A stretch of DNA of 64,000 nt from assembly GCF_905397375.1 (NCBI RefSeq), contig NZ_CAJPVG010000001.1:1178001-1242000 (forward strand), written 5' to 3'. This stretch comes from Ralstonia mannitolilytica (GTDB taxonomy: Bacteria; Pseudomonadota; Gammaproteobacteria; Burkholderiales; Burkholderiaceae). A model generated the notes under the pieces. It did not search any database and was not told where the DNA came from. It was given only the letters and a program-made list of their open reading frames with translations. Positions 8,622 to 16,995 of this stretch are shown here, one piece after another. How positions within the stretch are numbered: position 1 is the first letter of the stretch; each line of letters begins with the position of its first letter. The translations under genes were made by a program, and so were the position numbers.

Positions 8622-9974
8622 ATGGACATCAAAGCCCCCGCCGTGGGAGCACAGGCCGTACCGCGCGCCGAGCGCATGAGCCGCGTGCGCTTCATGATCC
8701 TCGCGATGCTGTTTATCGTGACGACCATCAACTATGCCGACCGCGCAACGATCTCGATCGCCGGCTCAGCCATGCAGAAGGAGCTCGGCATCGATGCCGT
8801 CTCGCTGGGCTACATCTTTTCTGCGTTCGGCTGGGCCTATGTGATCTCGCAGATCCCGGGCGGCTGGCTGCTCGACCGATTCGGCTCCAAGCGGGTCTAC
8901 ACGTTCAGCATCCTGCTGTGGTCGGTGTTCACGCTGGCGCAGGGCGCCGTCGGCTTCTTTACCGGCGCGGCGGCCGTCACCATGGTGTTTTGCCTGCGCT
9001 TCCTGGTGGGCGCGGCTGAAGCGCCGTCGTTCCCGGCCAACAGCCGCATCGTGGCGGCATGGTTTCCGGCCAACGAGCGCGGCACCGCCTCGGCCATCTT
9101 CAACTCCGCGCAGTACGCGGCCACGGTAGTGTTTGCGCCGCTGATGGCGTGGCTGGTGCACGAGTTCGGCTGGCACCACGTGTTCATCGTGATGGGCGTG
9201 ATCGGCATCGCCATGGCCTTCGTGTGGAAGATGTCCGTGCACGAGCCGAAGGATCACCCGCGCGTCAACCGCGCCGAGATCGACTACATCGAGGCCGGCG
9301 GCGGCCTGGTCAACATGGACCGCGCGGGCGTGGCCAAGACCGAAGGCCCGAACCTCGGCTACGTCAAGCAGCTGCTGACCAACCGCATGCTGATGGGCGT
9401 GTACATCGCGCAGTACTGCATCAACGCGCTCACGTACTTCTTCATCACGTGGTTCCCGGTGTACCTGGTGCAGGCGCGCGGCATGTCGATCCTGAAGGCC
9501 GGCTTCGTGGCGTCGATCCCGGCGGTGTGCGGCTTCCTGGGCGGCATTCTGGGCGGCATCATTTCCGACGCGCTGCTGCGCCGCGGGGCTTCGCTGTCGG
9601 TGGCGCGCAAGGTGCCGATCGTGCTGGGCATGCTGCTGTCGATGAGCATGGTGATCTGCAATTACGTCGACGCGCAGTCGATCGTGGTGGCGGTGATGGC
9701 GCTGTCGTTCTTCGGCAAGGGCCTCGGCGCGCTGGGCTGGGCGGTGAACTCCGATACGGCGCCCAAGCAGATTGCGGGCTTGTCGGGCGCGCTGATGAAC
9801 ACCTTCGGCAACCTGTCGAGCATCACCACGCCCATCGCCATCGGTTACATCGTCAACACCACGGGGTCGTTCAACGGTGCGCTGGTGTACGTGGGGATCC
9901 ACGCGCTGGTCGCCATCGTCTGCTACCTGTTCATGGTCGGCGAGATCAAGCGTGTGGAACTCAAGCCGCTGTAA
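8622..9974 (+). CDS. gudP: MFS transporter, glucarate/galactarate (GudP) type
   Basis: A 450-residue, 12-segment major facilitator protein of the anion:cation symporter group. A strong ribosome-binding site (AAGGAGGAG) precedes the ATG. Family signatures include an early NYADRATIS segment and GWLLDRFGSKRVY in the first cytoplasmic loop, close to bacterial D-glucarate/D-galactarate permeases. Its place between the semialdehyde dehydrogenase and gudD supports uptake of aldarates at the inner membrane. The exact substrate (glucarate, galactarate or both) is inferred from neighbours. Confidence 0.85.
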   Translation: MDIKAPAVGAQAVPRAERMSRVRFMILAMLFIVTTINYADRATISIAGSAMQKELGIDAVSLGYIFSAFGWAYVISQIPGGWLLDRFGSKRVYTFSILLWSVFTLAQGAVGFFTGAAAVTMVFCLRFLVGAAEAPSFPANSRIVAAWFPANERGTASAIFNSAQYAATVVFAPLMAWLVHEFGWHHVFIVMGVIGIAMAFVWKMSVHEPKDHPRVNRAEIDYIEAGGGLVNMDRAGVAKTEGPNLGYVKQLLTNRMLMGVYIAQYCINALTYFFITWFPVYLVQARGMSILKAGFVASIPAVCGFLGGILGGIISDALLRRGASLSVARKVPIVLGMLLSMSMVICNYVDAQSIVVAVMALSFFGKGLGALGWAVNSDTAPKQIAGLSGALMNTFGNLSSITTPIAIGYIVNTTGSFNGALVYVGIHALVAIVCYLFMVGEIKRVELKPL

Positions 9975-9992
9975 GCCACGGGAGCCTCGTAA

Positions 9993-11402
9993 GTGACGTT
10001 GCAATCGATCGAGTCCGGCGCACGCACGCACACACCGCGGGTGACGGAGATGCAGGTGATTCCCGTCGCGGGCCGCGACAGCATGCTGCTGAACCTGTGC
10101 GGCGCGCATGCTCCGTTCTTTACACGCAACCTCGTGATCCTGAAGGACAACGCCGGGCGCACCGGCGTGGGCGAGGTGCCGGGCGGGGAGGGCATCCGCC
10201 AGGCGCTGGAGCGCGTGATTCCGCTGGTGGTCGGTCAACCGATCGGTCGTACCAACGGCGTGCTGAACAGCATTCGCCGCGCGCTGGCCGGTGCCGGCAA
10301 TGCCGCGCATCAGGCGACGGTGCACCAGGTCACCTCCGCTTCGGAAGCGGCGGTACTGCGCCAGCCGCACGAGATCAACCTGCGCATGGACAACGTCATC
10401 ACGGCGGTGGAAGCGGCGCTGCTCGATCTGCTTGGCCAGTTTCTGGTGGTGCCGGTGGCAGAGCTGCTCGGTGCCGGCCAGCAGCGCGATAGCGCCCCGA
10501 TGCTCGCCTATCTGTTCTACGTGGGCGACCGCCGCAAGACCGATCTGCCGTATCTGGATGGCGCGAACGGCACCGACGACTGGCTGCGCCTGCGCCACGA
10601 AGCCGCCATGACACCCGCGGCCATCGCCCGCCTGGCAGAAGCCGCCACCGAGCGCTACGGTTTTGCCGATTTCAAGCTCAAGGGTGGCGTGATGCGCGGT
10701 GCGGATGAGATGGAAGCGATTGCCGCCATCAAGGCGCGCTTTCCGCACGCCCGCGTCACGCTGGACCCGAACGGCGCGTGGTCGCTCAACGAGGCGATTG
10801 CGCTGTGCAAGGGCCAAGGGCATCTGCTGGCCTATGCCGAAGACCCGTGCGGCCCCGAAGCCGGCTATTCGGGCCGCGAGGTGATGGCCGAATTCAAGCG
10901 CGCCACCGGCATCCCGACGGCCACCAACATGATCGCGACCGACTGGCGGCAGATGGGCCACGCCGTGCAGCTGCACGCGGTCGATATTCCGCTGGCCGAT
11001 CCGCATTTCTGGACCATGCAAGGCTCCGTGCGCGTGGCGCAGTTGTGCGACGAGTGGGGCCTGACGTGGGGCTCGCATTCCAACAACCACTTCGATGTGT
11101 CGCTGGCGATGTTCACGCATGTGGCTGCCGCCGCGCCCGGCAACATCACGGCCATCGATACGCACTGGATCTGGCAGGAGGGCGAGGAGCGGCTGACGTA
11201 CGAGCCGCTGCGCATCCAGGGCGGCCACGTGGCCGTGCCGGAGCGGCCGGGCCTCGGCATCGAAATCGACATGGAGCGCGTCATGGCCGCCCATGCGCTG
11301 TACAAGACCCTGGGCCCTGGCGCGCGTGATGACGCCATGGCCATGCAGTACCTCGTGCCGGGCTGGACGTATGACCCGAAGCGCCCGAGCCTGGGGCGCT
11401 GA
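9993..11402 (+). CDS. gudD: Glucarate dehydratase
   Basis: A 469-residue enolase-superfamily acid-sugar dehydratase converting D-glucarate to 5-keto-4-deoxyglucarate. The catalytic KxK lysine pair is at K228/K230 (DFKLKGG), metal ligands begin in LDPNGAW (D258, N260), and the active-site His is H362 in SHSNNHFD. The start is GTG at 9993, where the protein begins close to the family N-terminus. It lies between the transporter and garD, giving the locus both aldarate dehydratases. Confidence 0.92.
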   Translation: MTLQSIESGARTHTPRVTEMQVIPVAGRDSMLLNLCGAHAPFFTRNLVILKDNAGRTGVGEVPGGEGIRQALERVIPLVVGQPIGRTNGVLNSIRRALAGAGNAAHQATVHQVTSASEAAVLRQPHEINLRMDNVITAVEAALLDLLGQFLVVPVAELLGAGQQRDSAPMLAYLFYVGDRRKTDLPYLDGANGTDDWLRLRHEAAMTPAAIARLAEAATERYGFADFKLKGGVMRGADEMEAIAAIKARFPHARVTLDPNGAWSLNEAIALCKGQGHLLAYAEDPCGPEAGYSGREVMAEFKRATGIPTATNMIATDWRQMGHAVQLHAVDIPLADPHFWTMQGSVRVAQLCDEWGLTWGSHSNNHFDVSLAMFTHVAAAAPGNITAIDTHWIWQEGEERLTYEPLRIQGGHVAVPERPGLGIEIDMERVMAAHALYKTLGPGARDDAMAMQYLVPGWTYDPKRPSLGR

Positions 11403-11420
11403 AAAGAAGCCCGTTTGAGT

Positions 11421-11431
11421 TTGAATCAATC
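11421..11431 (+). promoter_or_regulatory. TTGAATCAATC motif before garD
   Basis: An 11-bp exact copy of the sequence at 5933-5943 in the kdgD leader, located between gudD and garD just before the garD ribosome-binding site. Suggests a shared regulatory protein or an internal promoter. Confidence 0.35.
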
Positions 11432-11443
11432 ACGGAGTCTGTG

Positions 11444-13045
11444 ATGTCTGAACCGACGCTGGCCCCTGAGGCCGGCAACGCAACTGAAAAGGCGCTGACG
11501 ATCCGCGTGCACGACGGTGACAACGTCGCTATCGTCGTCAACGCACGCGGCTTGCCCGCCGGCACGGCACTGGCCGATGGCACGGTGCTCGTCGAAGGCG
11601 TGCCGCAAGGCCACAAGGTGGCGCTGGCCGACTTGGCCGAAGGCGACGCGATCATTCGCTACAACGAAGTGATCGGCTATGCCGTGAAGCCGCTGCCGCG
11701 CGGTAGCTGGGTCAACGAGCATGCGGTCAAGCTGCCGTCTGCGCCCGCGCTGGATGAATTGCCGCTGGCCACGCGCCCCGATCCGAAGCTCGCCAGACTG
11801 GAGGGCTATACCTTCGAGGGCTATCGCAACGCAGACGGCACGGTGGGCACGAAGAACGTGCTGGGCATCATGACCAGCGTGCAGTGCGTGGCGGGCGTGA
11901 CGGATTACGTGGTCGGCCGCATCAAGCGCGAGCTGTTGCCGCGCTTCCCCAACGTCGATGATGTGGTCGCGCTCAACCATGTGTACGGCTGCGGTGTCGC
12001 CATCAACGCGCCGGCCGCCATCGTGCCGATCCGCACGCTGCAGAACTTGGCGCTGAATCCGAACTTTGGCGGCGAGATCATGGTGATCGGCCTGGGCTGC
12101 GAAAAGCTCGTCCCGGAACGCCTTGTGCCGGAGAAGCTTGCGCCGGGTGGGCGCATTCCGATCGAAGTGGCCGGCACCGCTGATTCGCCGGTGCTGCGTC
12201 TGCAGGACGAAGCCTTCGACGGCTTCATCGGCATGACCGACGCCATCATGGAGATGGCCGAGCGCCGCCTGGAGCATCTCAACAAGCGCCAGCGCGAAAC
12301 CTGCCCGGCATCCGACCTCGTGGTCGGGGTGCAGTGCGGCGGCAGCGATGCGTTCTCGGGCGTGACGGCCAATCCGGCGGTCGGCTTTGCGGCGGACCTG
12401 ATCGTGCGCGCGGGCGGTACCGTGATGTTCTCGGAAGTGACCGAGGTGCGCGACGCCATCCATCTGCTCACGCCGCGCGCCATCGATGAAGACGTCGGCC
12501 GCGCGCTGCTGCGCGAGATGGCCTGGTACGACAACTATCTCAGCGGCGGTCAGACCGACCGCAGCGCCAACCCGTCGCCGGGCAACAAGAAGGGCGGGCT
12601 CTCCAACGTGGTGGAAAAAGCCCTGGGTTCGATCGTGAAGTCGGGCAGCACGCCCATCGTCGATGTGCTTGGCCCCGGTGAGAAAGTGCGTCGGAAGGGC
12701 CTGATCTTTGCGGCGACGCCCGCGAGCGATTTCGTGTGCGGCACGTTGCAGCTGGCCTCCGGCATGAACCTGCAGGTGTTCACGACCGGCCGCGGTACGC
12801 CGTATGGGCTGGCCATGGCGCCGGTCATCAAGGTGTCGACGCGCAAGGCGCTGTCCGAGCGCTGGCATGACCTGATCGACCTTGACGCCGGCCGCATCGC
12901 CACCGGCGAAGCCACCATTGCCGATATCGGCTGGGAACTGTTCCACCTGATTCTTGACGTGGCGAGCGGCCGCAAACAAGTCTGCGCCGACAAGCTCGGT
13001 TTGCATAACGCGCTGGCCCTGTTCAACCCCGCCCCGGTGACCTGA
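11444..13045 (+). CDS. garD: Galactarate dehydratase
   Basis: A 533-residue member of the UxaA/GarD family converting galactarate to 5-keto-4-deoxyglucarate (or its epimer-equivalent). The N-terminal SAF-like domain (TIRVHDGDNVAIVVNARGLP) is followed by the catalytic domain with the GYRNADGTVGTKN signature, VYGCG and VGVQCGGSDAFSG. GTG at 11441 and ATG at 11444 are both possible; GGAG at 11434-11437 fits the ATG. The stop is 1 bp from the udh ATG, indicating translational coupling to the enzyme that makes its upstream substrate. Confidence 0.9.
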   Translation: MSEPTLAPEAGNATEKALTIRVHDGDNVAIVVNARGLPAGTALADGTVLVEGVPQGHKVALADLAEGDAIIRYNEVIGYAVKPLPRGSWVNEHAVKLPSAPALDELPLATRPDPKLARLEGYTFEGYRNADGTVGTKNVLGIMTSVQCVAGVTDYVVGRIKRELLPRFPNVDDVVALNHVYGCGVAINAPAAIVPIRTLQNLALNPNFGGEIMVIGLGCEKLVPERLVPEKLAPGGRIPIEVAGTADSPVLRLQDEAFDGFIGMTDAIMEMAERRLEHLNKRQRETCPASDLVVGVQCGGSDAFSGVTANPAVGFAADLIVRAGGTVMFSEVTEVRDAIHLLTPRAIDEDVGRALLREMAWYDNYLSGGQTDRSANPSPGNKKGGLSNVVEKALGSIVKSGSTPIVDVLGPGEKVRRKGLIFAATPASDFVCGTLQLASGMNLQVFTTGRGTPYGLAMAPVIKVSTRKALSERWHDLIDLDAGRIATGEATIADIGWELFHLILDVASGRKQVCADKLGLHNALALFNPAPVT

Positions 13046-13046
13046 T

Positions 13047-13892
13047 ATGACCCCTGAAATCAACCTTCAAAACGATCCGCTCGACGGCGTGACAACACGC
13101 TGCCACCGCCTGCTGCTGACTGGCGCCGCCGGCAACCTCGGCAAGGTGCTGCGCGAGCGCCTGCCCAAGTACGCCGATTCTTTGCGCTTGTCTGATATAT
13201 CAAATCTGGGCGAAGCACGCACCGGCGAGGAGATCGTGCCGTGCAACCTGGCTGATGCGAAAGCCGTCGATGCGCTCGTCGCCGGCACCGACGCCATCGT
13301 GCATTTGGGCGGCGTGTCGGTCGAGCGGCCGTTTGAAGAGATCCTGCCGGCCAATATCGCAGGCACCTACAACCTGTACGAAGCTGCGCGTCGTCATGGC
13401 GTGCGGCGCATCGTCTTCGCCAGCTCGAACCACACCATCGGTTTCTACAAGCAGGGCGAGGTGATCGACAGCACGGTACCGACCCGGCCCGATGGCTACT
13501 ACGGCTTGAGCAAGGTGTTCGGGGAGCAGCTCGCCAGCTTCTACTTCCACCGCTACGGCATCGAAACGGTGGCCATCCGCATCGGCTCGTCGTTTCCGGA
13601 AGCGAAGGACCGCCGCATGCTCGTCACCTGGCTCGGCTACGACGACCTGGAGCAGCTGATTCGCCGCGCCCTGTTCGTGCCGAACGTCGGCTTCACGGTG
13701 GTCTACGGCATGTCGAACAATCGCGACCGCTGGTGGGACAACCGCCACGCCGCGCACCTCGGCTACCAGCCCACGCAGACGAGCGAGATCTTCCGCGCGC
13801 AGGTCGAGGCTCAGCCCCCGCTGCCGCCTGACGATCCGGCGGCGGTGTACCAGGGTGGCGCGTTCGTCAAGGCCGGCCCGTTCGGAGATTGA
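13047..13892 (+). CDS. udh: Uronate dehydrogenase
   Basis: A 281-residue NAD-dependent short-chain/epimerase-type oxidoreductase oxidising galacturonate and glucuronate to the corresponding aldaro-lactones. The Rossmann motif is G26-AA-G29-NL-G32, the catalytic pair is Y152-GLS-K156, and the Ser/Thr region is ASSNHTIGF. Length matches the family. It is tightly packed between garD and the cytoplasmic lactonase: its product is the lactonase substrate, whose product is the dehydratase substrate. Confidence 0.9.
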   Translation: MTPEINLQNDPLDGVTTRCHRLLLTGAAGNLGKVLRERLPKYADSLRLSDISNLGEARTGEEIVPCNLADAKAVDALVAGTDAIVHLGGVSVERPFEEILPANIAGTYNLYEAARRHGVRRIVFASSNHTIGFYKQGEVIDSTVPTRPDGYYGLSKVFGEQLASFYFHRYGIETVAIRIGSSFPEAKDRRMLVTWLGYDDLEQLIRRALFVPNVGFTVVYGMSNNRDRWWDNRHAAHLGYQPTQTSEIFRAQVEAQPPLPPDDPAAVYQGGAFVKAGPFGD

Positions 13893-13896
13893 CGCG

Positions 13897-14787
13897 ATGT
13901 CCCTGAACGTGGAACGCATCGGCACCATGCGATGCGGCGTGGGAGAAAGCCCCGTCTGGCATGCCGGCGAGCAGGCGCTCTACTGGACGGACATCCCTGA
14001 CCGCAAGCTGTGGTGCTGGAACTTCTTCTCGGGCCAGACCAACAGCTGGCCGCTGCCCGAGATGGCCGGCTGTATAGCCATGGCGCCCAACGGTTGGGCG
14101 ATGGCGATGGAAACGGGCATCTTTCTCGCGCCACCGCCCAGCGCCGGCGTCGCACTTGGGCCCCTGCAGCGCCTCGCCACGGTGGCGCATGCTCGCCCCG
14201 ACATGCGTTTCAACGACGGTCGCTGCGATCGCCAAGGCCGGTTTTGGGCCGGCACGATGGTGCTGGACACTTCGCTGGGTCTGCCGCTGGGCAAGCTGTA
14301 TCGGTTTGATGCAGATGCCGCGCGCACTGGGCGCGTCGATGCCGTCATCGATGACCTGATCGTCCCGAACGGCCTGGCGTTCAGCCCCGATGGCAAGACG
14401 ATGTATCTGTCGGATTCGCATGCAAGCCGTCAGACGGTCTGGGCTTTCGATTACGACGTCGACACCGGCACGCCGCACAACCGCCGCGTCTTCATCGACA
14501 TGAACGCGCACCCCGGCCGGCCCGATGGTGCGGCGGTCGACGCCGACGGCTGCTACTGGATCTGCGGCAACGATGCGGGCGTCGTGCACCGGTTCACGCC
14601 GGACGGCCAGCTCGATCGCAGTATCGCCATTCCCACGCCCAAGCCCGCCATGTGCGCCTTTGGCGGGCCGGGGCTGGACACCCTGTTCGTTACGTCGATC
14701 ATGATCGGCGACGACCCGCTCTCGGGCGCCACGTTTGCAGTGCGCCCGGGCGTGGCCGGACTCCCGGAACCCGTTCTACACCTCTGA
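13897..14787 (+). CDS. Cytoplasmic SMP-30/regucalcin-family lactonase
   Basis: A 296-residue SMP-30 beta-propeller without a signal peptide. It probably opens the galactaro- or glucaro-lactone released by Udh. Conserved metal-site stretches are GVGESPVWH, RFNDGRCDRQGRFW, VPNGLAFSPDG and RPDGAAVDADG. The ATG at 13897 begins 4 bp after the udh stop. It differs from the Tat-exported relative at 4749-5810 in compartment and length. Confidence 0.87.
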   Translation: MSLNVERIGTMRCGVGESPVWHAGEQALYWTDIPDRKLWCWNFFSGQTNSWPLPEMAGCIAMAPNGWAMAMETGIFLAPPPSAGVALGPLQRLATVAHARPDMRFNDGRCDRQGRFWAGTMVLDTSLGLPLGKLYRFDADAARTGRVDAVIDDLIVPNGLAFSPDGKTMYLSDSHASRQTVWAFDYDVDTGTPHNRRVFIDMNAHPGRPDGAAVDADGCYWICGNDAGVVHRFTPDGQLDRSIAIPTPKPAMCAFGGPGLDTLFVTSIMIGDDPLSGATFAVRPGVAGLPEPVLHL

Positions 14788-14842
14788 ACCGCAGTACGCC
14801 CCACACAGAAGAACACACGGCGGGGCGCTCAGGAGACAACAC

Positions 14843-16144
14843 ATGAAACCCATCAAAGGCTTGCGCTGGTGGATCATCGGGCTCGTGCTGAGCGGCCTGA
14901 TCATGAACTACCTCGCGCGCAATGCGCTCGCCGTTGCAGCGCCTGAAGTCAACAAGGTACTGAACATCAGCACACAGCAGTACGGCTACATCGTCGCGGC
15001 ATTCCAGGCGGCGTACATGGTGATGCAGCCGGTGGCGGGCTACGTGCTCGACGTGCTCGGCACCAAGCTGGGCTTTGCGCTGTTTGCGGCGGCATGGTCG
15101 GCCGTCTGCATCCTGCACAGCACGGCCGGCGGCTGGCTCTCGCTGGCGGCGTTCCGCGCGATGCTGGGGATGACCGAGGCGGCCGGCTTTCCGTCTGCGC
15201 TGCGTGCCACGTCGGAGTGGTTTCCAGCCAAGGAGCGCTCGATTGCCACCGGCTGGTTCAACATCGGCTCGTCAGTGGGCGCGGTGGTGGCGCCGCCGCT
15301 GGTGGTCTGGTGCATCCTGCACGGCAACTGGCGCTTTGCGTTTGCCGTGATCGGCGCGATGGGGCTGGTGTGGAGCGTGCTGTGGTTCGTGCTGTACCGC
15401 GTGCCGGCCAAGCACCATCGCCTGTCGGCCGAAGAACATGCGTACATCCGCGCCGGGCAGGAAGCGCCCGACGACGATGCCGACGCGCCCAAGCCCTCGT
15501 GGGGCAAGATCGTCGGCAGCAAGCGGTTCTGGGGGATTGCCGTGCCGCGCTTCCTCTCGGAGCCTGCGTGGCAGACGTTCAACTATTGGATTCCGCTGTA
15601 CATGGCCACCGAGCGCCACATGAACCTCAAGGAGATCGCGCTGTTCGCGTGGCTGCCGTTCCTGGCGGCCGACGTGGGGTGCGTGTTGGGCGGCTACCTC
15701 GCGCCGTGGTTCCAGAAGCGGTTCAAGGTGTCGCTGGTGACGTCGCGCAAGCTCGTGATGGTGACGGGCTGCGTATGCATGATCGGCCCCGCCTGCATCG
15801 GGCTGGCGACCAGCCCGTACACGGCGATTGCGCTGTTCTGTGTGGGCGGCTTTGCGCACCAGACGTTGTCGGGCGCGCTGTACACGCTCACGTCCGACAT
15901 GTTCGGCAAGCACGAGGTCGGTACCGCCGTGGGTCTGGCAGGCATGTCGGGCTACCTGGGCGGCATGCTGTTCTCGCTGGCGGTCGGCACGCTGGCGGCC
16001 ACCATCGGCTACAACCCGCTGTTCGTGGCGCTGGCGGTGTTCGATATCGTCGCGGCCATCCTGGTGTGGACGATGCTCAACGACAAGCAGGCGCAGCCCG
16101 TGCCCGTGCAGCCGGGCGGCACCGCATCGAGCCAGGCGGCCTGA
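14843..16144 (+). CDS. MFS transporter, hexuronate (ExuT) type
   Basis: A 433-residue major facilitator protein of the anion:cation symporter group, nearest in pattern to hexuronate permeases. A clear ribosome-binding site (AGGAGA) precedes the ATG at 14843. Signature stretches are the first-helix NYLARNALAVAAPEV and RAMLGMTEAAGFPSALRAT. Following udh and its lactonase, it most likely brings in galacturonate/glucuronate. Its stop lies 9 bp from the stop of the convergent membrane-protein gene. Confidence 0.83.
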   Translation: MKPIKGLRWWIIGLVLSGLIMNYLARNALAVAAPEVNKVLNISTQQYGYIVAAFQAAYMVMQPVAGYVLDVLGTKLGFALFAAAWSAVCILHSTAGGWLSLAAFRAMLGMTEAAGFPSALRATSEWFPAKERSIATGWFNIGSSVGAVVAPPLVVWCILHGNWRFAFAVIGAMGLVWSVLWFVLYRVPAKHHRLSAEEHAYIRAGQEAPDDDADAPKPSWGKIVGSKRFWGIAVPRFLSEPAWQTFNYWIPLYMATERHMNLKEIALFAWLPFLAADVGCVLGGYLAPWFQKRFKVSLVTSRKLVMVTGCVCMIGPACIGLATSPYTAIALFCVGGFAHQTLSGALYTLTSDMFGKHEVGTAVGLAGMSGYLGGMLFSLAVGTLAATIGYNPLFVALAVFDIVAAILVWTMLNDKQAQPVPVQPGGTASSQAA

Positions 16145-16153
16145 CGGGTCGGA

Positions 16154-16735
16154 CTACGCTGCGCGGGCGCTGACCTTCGGGTTGAGCCTCGCGGGGCTGA
16201 GCGGGTCGAAGTCGATCCACTCGCCGTTGCGCCAACGGCCCGCTGCCTCTTCGACGTCCATGCCGCCGGCAGCCGCGAGGATGCGCGCTGCATCGGCCTC
16301 GCGCTCCGGCATGACGCGCACGGCAAGCAGGACGCCCGAATGCCGCGTGCGCAACGTGGCGTCGGGCGGCTGACTGGGCTGCGGTTCGTCGCGCGTGGCG
16401 ATCATCGCGCCGGCGAGCGAGCCGATATAGGCGCCCACGCCGGCCGCCACCACGGAAAACAGCACGGCCACGTGCAGCGCAATCAGCACCACCACCCCAG
16501 CCACCGCGCCTATCGCTGCGCCGATGGCCATGCCCTTGCCCGCGCCGGCATGTGCGCGGGCGGCGCCGGGGTCGGCATTCCGGTCTCCACCGATGGGGTA
16601 GGCCGCGTGCTGGCCGGACGGATTGACGAAGAAGACGTTCACGTCTTCCTCGGAAAAACGCTCTGCGAAGAGCGTGCGCGCAGCGGCTTCGGCGCGCTCG
16701 AACGTGTCGAAACGTGCGGCGACGATGAGTGACAT
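16154..16735 (-). CDS. Glycine-zipper membrane protein, function unknown
   Basis: A 193-residue protein. The start at 16735 follows a strong ribosome-binding site (GGAGGAGG) and the protein begins MSLIVAARFDTFERAE. A central Gly/Ala-rich hydrophobic pair (about residues 63-110, with GMAIGAAIGAVAG) resembles glycine-zipper proteins of cell-envelope stress. The N- and C-terminal portions look like ferredoxin-fold modules that handle a conserved FDTFERAEAAA-type repeat. Inner-membrane location likely; no partner can be named. Confidence 0.7.
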   Translation of the reverse strand: MSLIVAARFDTFERAEAAARTLFAERFSEEDVNVFFVNPSGQHAAYPIGGDRNADPGAARAHAGAGKGMAIGAAIGAVAGVVVLIALHVAVLFSVVAAGVGAYIGSLAGAMIATRDEPQPSQPPDATLRTRHSGVLLAVRVMPEREADAARILAAAGGMDVEEAAGRWRNGEWIDFDPLSPARLNPKVSARAA

Positions 16736-16970
16736 GGGGCCTCCTCCTCGGGAAACGCGGTTCCCCATGGCGCAAGCAAATGCGGGGCCTGCCCCGTGGG
16801 AAGTCGCCCCAACGTTACCTGCATGGACTCCGGGCGCAGGACGGCGTGCATGGCGTGGACCAGGCGGTCTGCCATCGAAGAGCCCATATCGGCGAGGCCG
16901 TATTGCAACGGCGCTCGCCCGGCCAGTGCTTTTCGGCCGGCCCGTTTCTCATGGCTGCGGCGCGCCCCGC

Positions 16971-16976
16971 TACAAT
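16971..16976 (+). promoter_or_regulatory. Possible -10 element before ftsK
   Basis: TACAAT lies 20 bp before the ftsK ATG and would give a very short leader. No good -35 is seen at 16-18 bp, so this is a weak call. Confidence 0.25.
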
Positions 16977-16995
16977 CGCGGCCTGGCATTTGTAG

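Noticed and set aside
8766..11429. An 887-codon minus-strand frame opposite gudP and gudD
   Set aside because: Antisense to two recognised genes with clear catalytic motifs; shadow composition.
13193..13202. Palindrome TGATATATCA as an operator
   Set aside because: It is inside the udh coding sequence with no sign of an internal promoter; probably chance.
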